From the NCBI RefSeq assembly GCF_050859025.1, contig NZ_CP138200.1, positions 620,001-684,000 of the forward strand: DNA of 64,000 nt, given 5' to 3'. The translations under genes and the position numbers were made by a program. How positions within the stretch are numbered: the first letter of the stretch is position 1; each line of letters starts with the position of its first letter. Source of the DNA: Wukongibacter sp050859025. GTDB lineage: Bacteria; Bacillota; Clostridia; Peptostreptococcales; Caminicellaceae. The notes beneath the pieces are model-generated. The model ran no database searches, was not told where the DNA came from, and saw only the letters and a program-made list of their open reading frames with translations. Of the stretch, positions 59,143 through 64,000 are shown piece by piece.

Positions 59143-59628
59143 ATGAACTTATTTTTAAGTGCGGTCCTAAACTTTCTAACTATAGAATTAATAGTGTTTT
59201 TAACAGCCGCATTGCCAATTATTGAACTAAGAGGGGCAATTCCAATAGGGGTATCATTGGGATTGACACCTCTTAACGCAGCTATAATAAGCATAATGGG
59301 AAGCATGATACCAGTACCAATACTTTTATTTGGTATCAGGACAGTTTTGAACTTTCTAAAGAAGGTAAAACTATTTAAGAGTATAGTATATAAGCTTATA
59401 AATCGATCGATTGATAAGAGTGGGAAAGTACAAAAATATGGAGCATGGGGTCTTATTCTATTTGTTGCTATACCTCTTCCTGGAACTGGGATATGGAGTG
59501 GCACATTAATAGCTGCTCTTCTCAATATGCGTTTTAAGTGGGCATTTCCAGCTATTTTAGTAGGTAACATAATAGCAGCAATTGTTGTTATGAGCTTAAG
59601 TAGTGGTGTAGTTAGAGTTTTCTCTTAG
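59143..59628 (+). CDS. Small multidrug-export-family membrane protein
   Basis: A 161-residue protein with about four hydrophobic segments; LPIIELRGAIPIGVSLGLTPLNAAIISIMGSMIPVPILLFGIRTVLNFL and YGAWGLILFVAIPLPGTGIWSGTLIAALLNMRFKWAFPAILVGNIIAAIVV match the family annotated as putative small multidrug export protein. Related to the DedA/VTT fold in the PLPGTGxWSG segment. The transport activity of the family is not well proven. Start ATG after TAGGAGTAG. No clear link to the polysaccharide locus. Confidence 0.82.
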   Translation: MNLFLSAVLNFLTIELIVFLTAALPIIELRGAIPIGVSLGLTPLNAAIISIMGSMIPVPILLFGIRTVLNFLKKVKLFKSIVYKLINRSIDKSGKVQKYGAWGLILFVAIPLPGTGIWSGTLIAALLNMRFKWAFPAILVGNIIAAIVVMSLSSGVVRVFS

Positions 59629-59776
59629 ATGATAAAGCAATATATATGTAATAGAGTAAAGAAGGATGATATTGCAAATAGGTTGAATATGCTTAAGTTC
59701 ATAATTACAATAAGGAATATTATAAAAAAATAAAAATATATATTAATTAACATGAATCTTGATATGGAGTGATGTA

Positions 59777-60658
59777 ATGTTTATAAAAGGTATATGCCTA
59801 GTAATATTAACTATATGTATGTTCTTTTTACTAACTAATGATATATGTCTAGCTATGGAAGAAGGTCAATCCAAAGATATAAAAAATTACTATGATAAAG
59901 ATGTTGAGCCAGACACCCTAGAAGAAGCCATAAAGAAAAGTAAGAGAAAAAACCTACTTCTACTAGGAAAAGAGTCGGGGCCAAGAACTGACACAATAAT
60001 GATTATAAGCTTTGAACCTAAAACAAAAAAAATAGATATAATTTCTATACCTAGAGATACATATTACCATGATAAAGGATATGACAATGGTGACCAGCGA
60101 AAAATAAACGCAAAATATGGGAGAAGTAAAGAAAAAGGAACTATGGGGGCAGTAGAAAAAATACTCGGCGGAATCCCCATACATAACTATGTTACTCTTA
60201 ACTACGAAAGCGTTGAATTGATTGTCAATGCTCTTGGGGGTGTAGAGGTAGATGTTCCACATCAAATTGAGAATATTCAAAAAGGTAAGCAGAATTTAGA
60301 CGGGAAAAAGGCATTGACATTTTTAAGACATAGAAAGGGATATCGTGATGGCGATTTGGGAAGAATCAGAGCTCAGCAGCAATTTATAAAATCTGCGACT
60401 AAGAAATTATTTAGTATTGAAGTTTTACCTACAATTAAGGAAGTAATAAAAAATATTAGAACTGATATGAATGAACAAGAGATATTAGCCTATGCTATTC
60501 AAATATCAGGTATTAATACAGATAATATTTCAATAGTAACCCTACCGGGAATAGGAAAATATAAAGAGGTTGATGGACGTAGGTGGTCATATTATTTCTA
60601 TAATGAAGAAAAAGCTAAGGAGATAGTACTAAGATTATATGGTGTAGAAAAAAATTAG
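59777..60658 (+). CDS. LytR-CpsA-Psr (LCP) family glycopolymer transferase
   Basis: A 293-residue membrane-anchored protein: an N-terminal helix (about 3-22) then the LCP domain with SGPRTDTIMIISFEP, IISIPRDTYYHD, KINAKYG, NYVTLNYESVELIVNALGGVEVDVP and GKKALTFLRHRKGYRDGDLGRIRAQQQFIKS, including the conserved Arg and Asp residues for pyrophosphate binding. LCP enzymes move undecaprenyl-linked polymers onto peptidoglycan, so it may anchor the capsule made by the upstream locus or teichoic acid. ATG 59777 after GGAGTGATG preferred over the in-frame TTG. Next gene begins close behind. Confidence 0.93.
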   Translation: MFIKGICLVILTICMFFLLTNDICLAMEEGQSKDIKNYYDKDVEPDTLEEAIKKSKRKNLLLLGKESGPRTDTIMIISFEPKTKKIDIISIPRDTYYHDKGYDNGDQRKINAKYGRSKEKGTMGAVEKILGGIPIHNYVTLNYESVELIVNALGGVEVDVPHQIENIQKGKQNLDGKKALTFLRHRKGYRDGDLGRIRAQQQFIKSATKKLFSIEVLPTIKEVIKNIRTDMNEQEILAYAIQISGINTDNISIVTLPGIGKYKEVDGRRWSYYFYNEEKAKEIVLRLYGVEKN

Positions 60659-60676
60659 TTTATGGGGTACGGAATA

Positions 60677-61393
60677 ATGAAGAGAAAATTATTTTTTTTA
60701 GTTGCTATTTTAGTTTTTTTATCAATAGGGTGTAATTATGCAGATAGTCAAGATAAGAAGGATTATAATTATGACGAAATAGATGAAAAGAGGAAGATAG
60801 CCAGTTATAATCAAGAAATAGTAAGTGCACAGATTTTGAACAATGATAAAGTCATTTTAAGAGAAGATACGGAATGTAAAATAGAAGAAAAAGATATCGA
60901 AGAACTAACCAAGGCTGTAGCTCAAAATAATATTAAAAGAAATTATATTGAAGTTGAGATGGTTAGTAAAGGCCCTGCTAAAGACATAAGTAAATCAGTG
61001 GGAATTAAAGAAAAGCTTGAAAAGATAAAACCTACTCCAGAAGAGGTAGAATCTAAAATAATTGAAATGTATAGGGGGCTATTTAGTAATCTCAAGGTAG
61101 AATATGAAGGCAAGATAGATAATCTTTTAAAACGAGCAAAAGATGAGTACTTTGCATTGACCCATAAGCAAAGATTAAAGCAAAAGCTAAAACTAGGTTT
61201 TAAATATCTAAAATTAGGTAAGAACTTAGAAAGAGAATGTGACAAAAGATTTTATTCCATTTTAAAGCAGATGAAGGAAGAACTGAAGGTTAATGATTTA
61301 AAGACTGATGCGGCTAATAGAGCAGAAAAACAATATAAATCTGAAAAAAGTGGGAGACAAAAGGAACTACTAAAAAAGGCATTTGGTAAATAG
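60677..61393 (+). CDS. Putative lipoprotein of unknown function
   Basis: A 238-residue protein with a lipoprotein signal: KRKLFFLVAILVFLSIGC, where the Cys follows a hydrophobic segment. The mature part is highly charged and helical, with a long coiled-coil-like C-terminal half (about 125-235, rich in K/E). No family was recognised. It follows the LCP gene by 18 bases and is probably cotranscribed with it, so it may be an accessory of envelope assembly. ATG 60662 is an alternative start. Confidence 0.65.
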   Translation: MKRKLFFLVAILVFLSIGCNYADSQDKKDYNYDEIDEKRKIASYNQEIVSAQILNNDKVILREDTECKIEEKDIEELTKAVAQNNIKRNYIEVEMVSKGPAKDISKSVGIKEKLEKIKPTPEEVESKIIEMYRGLFSNLKVEYEGKIDNLLKRAKDEYFALTHKQRLKQKLKLGFKYLKLGKNLERECDKRFYSILKQMKEELKVNDLKTDAANRAEKQYKSEKSGRQKELLKKAFGK

Positions 61394-61418
61394 GGATTTA
61401 AAGTCCCTATTTTTATTT
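61390..61418 (+). terminator. Terminator overlapping the lipoprotein stop codon
   Basis: TAGGGA (61391-61396) / TCCCTA (61404-61409), then TTTTTATTT. Confidence 0.75.
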
Positions 61419-61496
61419 GGCAAAAAGTGTATATTTCTAGTATATAAATGATATAATTTTGTATAGAATCTAGAAATAATAATTTCAGGGGGAAAT

Positions 61497-61949
61497 ATGT
61501 TTAGAAGAGTAGTACCAATACTTTTGGTGATAATTTGGATTTTTGTTATTTTTAGCTTTTCTTCTCAACAGGGTAATGTATCACAATCAAGAAGTCAGGA
61601 AATTACGAAATATGTATCTGAAAACTACAATGAAATTGTAGAAGGTATAGATAAGTGTATGCTGCATTATCTAATTAGAAAAACAGCTCATGTCACATTA
61701 TATTTTATACTTTGTATTCTTGTAATAAATGCCCTTTTTCATGGAGGCTTTAGAGGAAAAGGTCTGTTTGTTAGAGCATTTATGATATGTTTTTTTTATG
61801 CTTCTATGGATGAGATACATCAAAGATTTATAAGTGATAGGAGCGGGGAGTTAACAGATGTATTTATAGACGGCATAGGAATAGTCCTAGCTATGGCTTT
61901 AGCACTTATTGTAGAAAAGGCATATAATGTTATAAAGAAACGTTACTAG
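61497..61949 (+). CDS. VanZ family membrane protein
   Basis: A 150-residue membrane protein with about four helices, matching the VanZ family: RRVVPILLVIIWIFVIFSFSSQQGNVSQSRS at the start, RKTAHVTLYFILCILVINALF, and YASMDEIHQRFISDRSGELTDVFIDGIGIVLAMALAL. VanZ-like proteins are linked to teicoplanin resistance in enterococci, but most members have no known role; no vanA-type genes are present here. ATG after AGGGGGAAAT. Confidence 0.9.
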   Translation: MFRRVVPILLVIIWIFVIFSFSSQQGNVSQSRSQEITKYVSENYNEIVEGIDKCMLHYLIRKTAHVTLYFILCILVINALFHGGFRGKGLFVRAFMICFFYASMDEIHQRFISDRSGELTDVFIDGIGIVLAMALALIVEKAYNVIKKRY

Positions 61950-61980
61950 TTTATGTCTAGTAGCCAAGTGAGGTGATTTT

Positions 61981-63201
61981 ATGAATGGCCTTGTATTAGA
62001 AGGCGGTGGTGCTAAAGGAGCTTTTCAAATAGGTTCATGGAAGGCGTTAAAGGAGATTGGGATTGAGATTCAGGGTATTTCAGGAACGTCGGTAGGAGCA
62101 TTAAACGGAGCTATAATTGCCCAGGATGAGTTTGAGAAATGCTATGATATTTGGTATAATATGAGCCCTTCCAGGGTAATAAATATAGATGACAATATTT
62201 TAGAAAGGCTAATGAAATTCGATATTACACCAGAAAATATTCATTATATAGTAGGACAAATAAAAAAGATATTGGGCGGCAGGGGTTTAGATATATCACC
62301 ATTAAAGAGTCTTTTAAAGGAGTTCATATGTGAGGATACTATTAGGGGTTCAAAAAAGGATTTAGGAATTGTAACGGTTTCACTAAGCGATTTAAGGCCT
62401 CTAGAGCTTTTTATTGAAGACATTCCAAAGGGACAGCTTATTAATTATCTTGTAGCCAGTGCCTATCTTCCTGTATTTAAACTGGAAAAGATACGGGGAA
62501 AGCTCTATTTGGATGGTGGATTTTATGATAATTTACCTATGAGACTTCTAATTTCCAAAGGATATAAAGATTTAATTGTGGTAAGGCTATATGGTTTAGG
62601 TAGAAGAAGACGGATTAGAACCGATGGTGTTAATATTACTTATATAAATCCATCTGAAGATCTAGGTATGACCTTAGATTTTACTACTGAAAGGGCACGA
62701 AAAAATCTAAAGCTCGGCTATTTTGATACTCTAAAAACCTTTAAGGGGTTGAAGGGAAATAAATATTATATTGAGTCAAAAAATGATGAAGAATATTTTA
62801 TGAATTATTTTTTGAATCTTGGAGAGAAGAAAATACTAAAAATAGGTAGGATATTGGGAATAGAAGACATGCCCTATAGAAGAATGTTATTTGAGTATAT
62901 AATACCAAAGCTTGGGGAGCTTTTAGATGTAGGAAATGATGAAAAATATGAAGATATTATCTTAGCCCTATATGAAAGGGTAGCCAAGGAACAAGGGATT
63001 AAGAGGTTTAAAGTATATGAATATAAGGATTTTGAAGATGCTGTTGTAAATAAGTTTAGACCATCTAGAGGGAAAATATCGGATATTATACCGAGGATAT
63101 TAAAGCAAAGTGATTTACTTCTTAGGACTGTCAGAGATGATATATTAGATGAGATATCAAATGAGGTATTTGAAAGCTTGATTACAAATTCAACGGCATA
63201 A
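61981..63201 (+). CDS. Patatin-like phospholipase
   Basis: A 406-residue protein with a patatin domain (about 1-205): the oxyanion loop LEGGGAKGAFQIGSW, nucleophile elbow GISGTSVGALNGA (G-x-S-x-G) and the catalytic Asp in LDGGFYDNLPMRLL. The C-terminal 200 residues are of unknown type. Likely a cytoplasmic or membrane-associated lipid acyl hydrolase. Start ATG after AGGTGATTTT. Downstream DNA has an ATACAATTT/AAATTGTAT hairpin (63220-63253). Confidence 0.9.
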   Translation: MNGLVLEGGGAKGAFQIGSWKALKEIGIEIQGISGTSVGALNGAIIAQDEFEKCYDIWYNMSPSRVINIDDNILERLMKFDITPENIHYIVGQIKKILGGRGLDISPLKSLLKEFICEDTIRGSKKDLGIVTVSLSDLRPLELFIEDIPKGQLINYLVASAYLPVFKLEKIRGKLYLDGGFYDNLPMRLLISKGYKDLIVVRLYGLGRRRRIRTDGVNITYINPSEDLGMTLDFTTERARKNLKLGYFDTLKTFKGLKGNKYYIESKNDEEYFMNYFLNLGEKKILKIGRILGIEDMPYRRMLFEYIIPKLGELLDVGNDEKYEDIILALYERVAKEQGIKRFKVYEYKDFEDAVVNKFRPSRGKISDIIPRILKQSDLLLRTVRDDILDEISNEVFESLITNSTA

Positions 63202-63324
63202 AAATTACAGCTAAAATTATACAATTTGCATAAAATTGATTATAAAATTGTATGACTTTGCATAAAAATAGTAAAGTTGAGATATATTTAGTATACATTT
63301 GAGTATTTAAATGTTATTTTATCT

Positions 63325-63530
63325 GTATAGAATACATTTATAAATTTCCACTTTGATTTTCTGAATATAGAGAGTTCCAAGTAAATCTTAATTTATACAT
63401 ATCAAAATATCCGATGCTTCTTAGGATTTTTGATGTGTATAAATTAAAGTTTTGACTGGAATCTCTATAGCTATGGTTCTAGGATGATTTAGAGAATCAA
63501 AGTGGAAAAGATTTATTGCCATTTTTCTCA
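63325..63530. repeat. Family C repeat, copy 4, interrupted by family B copy 11
   Basis: Left part of family C (TGTATAGAATACATTTATAAATTTCCACTTTGATT, 63325-63363) and right part (AGAATCAAAGTGGAAAAGATTTATTGCCATTTTTCT, 63493-63528) are separated by a complete family B copy at 63364-63470. The arms CCACTTTGATT and AATCAAAGTGG still pair. Confidence 0.7.
63364..63470. repeat. Family B palindromic repeat, copy 11, nested in family C
   Basis: ATATAGAGAGTTCC ... GGAATCTCTATAG, inner arms TTTATACATATCAAAA / TTTTGATGTGTATAAATT. Flanking bases fit a TA target duplication. Confidence 0.75.
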
Positions 63531-63563
63531 GAAAAGAACTCTAAGAAGACGGGGGTAATAAGC

Positions 63564-64000
63564 ATGAGCTATTTGAAAAAATATGAAGAATGGATTTTAA
63601 ATTCATATTTTGATGAAGACACAAAGAATGAACTGAAGAGTATAGGAGATAACCAAAGAGAAATTGAAGAAAGGTTTTATAAGGATTTAGAGTTTGGAAC
63701 TGGTGGACTCCGAGGAATCATTGGTGCTGGAACAAACAGGATGAACAAATATAATGTTAGGAAGGCTACTCAAGGTTTTGCTAACTATATATTGAATAGT
63801 GTGGAGAATTCGAAGAATAGAGGTGTAGTTATTGCCTTTGATTCAAGACATAAATCACCAGAATTTGCTAAAGAAGCTGCTAAGGTATTAGCAGGAAACG
63901 ATATAAAGGCATATGTTTTTGAGTCCTTAAGATCTACACCAGAGTTATCCTTTGCTGTAAGATACCTTGGGGCTGCTGGGGGTATAGTTGTTACAGCGAG
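63564..64000 (+). CDS. pgcA: Phosphoglucomutase/phosphomannomutase, N-terminal part (cut by window end)
   Basis: The window ends inside a gene that starts at ATG 63564 after GACGGGGGTAA. The 145 visible residues begin MSYLKKYEEWILNSYFDEDTKNELK and include FGTGGLRGIIGAGTNRMNKYNV, VVIAFDSRHKSPEFA and AAGGIVVTAS, the N-terminal part of the alpha-D-phosphohexomutase family, just short of the phosphoserine loop. It interconverts hexose 1- and 6-phosphates and would provide glucose 1-phosphate for the nucleotide sugars of the polysaccharide. The rest lies outside the window. Confidence 0.94.
   Translation, partial: MSYLKKYEEWILNSYFDEDTKNELKSIGDNQREIEERFYKDLEFGTGGLRGIIGAGTNRMNKYNVRKATQGFANYILNSVENSKNRGVVIAFDSRHKSPEFAKEAAKVLAGNDIKAYVFESLRSTPELSFAVRYLGAAGGIVVTA

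Noticed and set aside
61497..61949. Glycopeptide resistance gene vanZ
   Set aside because: VanZ-like proteins are widespread without any link to resistance, and no vanHAX genes are present.
63220..63253. Hairpin ATACAATTT/AAATTGTAT as terminator of the patatin gene
   Set aside because: There is no T tract after it, so it is noted only as a palindrome.
1..64000. CRISPR arrays, tRNA and rRNA genes
   Set aside because: No regularly spaced direct repeats, cloverleaf sequences with conserved TTCGA arms, or rRNA sequence were recognised; the repeats found are dispersed palindromes.

Overview
This 64 kb window is low-GC, with every recognised gene on the + strand, and reads as a chromosome segment from an endospore-forming, flagellated, Gram-positive anaerobe of the Clostridia. 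The evidence is the sporulation genes spoIID, spoIIQ and spoIIID, the mreB-family gene mbl, flagellar rod genes, a sodium-type ATP synthase, AT-rich intergenic DNA and purine-rich Shine-Dalgarno sites. The gene order (rpmE-tdk-prmC-prfA-ywlC-ywlE-rpiB-upp-comEB-tagO-wecB-atp operon-ywmB-murA-spoIID-spoIIQ-spoIIID-mbl-flhO/flgG-fabZ) follows the corresponding Bacillus subtilis region closely, so most of the first 34.5 kb is conserved core chromosome. The species cannot be fixed from the sequence alone.

Layout. 1-12.7 kb: translation and nucleotide salvage genes (end of rpmE, tdk, DUF1385 gene, prmC, prfA, a cation/proton antiporter, a ZIP transporter, Sua5, an arginine-phosphatase-like protein, rpiB, upp, dCMP deaminase, tagO). 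12.8-14 kb: UDP-GlcNAc 2-epimerase. 14.5-22.5 kb: a complete F1Fo ATP synthase operon whose rotor genes include a fused double-hairpin c subunit with one ion-binding carboxylate replaced by Gln, next to a normal 82-residue c subunit with the Na+ ligand set. 23-34.5 kb: cell wall, sporulation, flagellar rod and fatty acid genes. 34.9-59 kb: a large exopolysaccharide/capsule locus: Wzz, tyrosine kinase and phosphatase, initiating sugar transferase, epimerase, UDP-ManNAc dehydrogenase, a heparinase-fold protein, a CapK-like adenylating enzyme, an ATP-grasp protein, an asparagine-synthetase-like protein, five glycosyltransferases, flippase, polymerase and two tail-spike-like beta-helix proteins. 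59.1-64 kb: a small membrane exporter-like protein, an LCP attachment protein, a lipoprotein, VanZ, a patatin lipase and the start of a phosphoglucomutase.

How the parts work together: WecB (12.8 kb) and WecC (39.4 kb) would supply UDP-ManNAcA; the phosphoglycosyltransferase starts the repeat unit on undecaprenyl phosphate, the glycosyltransferases extend it, the flippase and polymerase export and polymerise it under Wzz/kinase/phosphatase control, and the LCP protein could attach it to peptidoglycan. The CapK/ATP-grasp/AsnB-like trio suggests amide or amino-acid decoration of a uronic-acid polymer (inference).

The most unusual content is intergenic. Seven or more families of short structured repeats fill the spaces between genes. 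Family D (about 144-154 bp, five copies) is always bracketed by two copies of a locus-specific terminator hairpin, and in each cluster only the last hairpin is followed by a T tract; this looks like an element that targets and duplicates intrinsic terminators. Family B (about 107 bp, eleven copies plus a remnant) and family C (about 105 bp) are MITE-like palindromes sharing TATAGA ends, and one B copy is inserted inside a C copy. One B copy is read through as part of a 47-codon ORF coupled to the flippase gene. The antiporter gene has a 9-codon leader ORF followed by a hairpin that sequesters its Shine-Dalgarno site. No rRNA, tRNA, CRISPR array, transposase or prophage module was seen.
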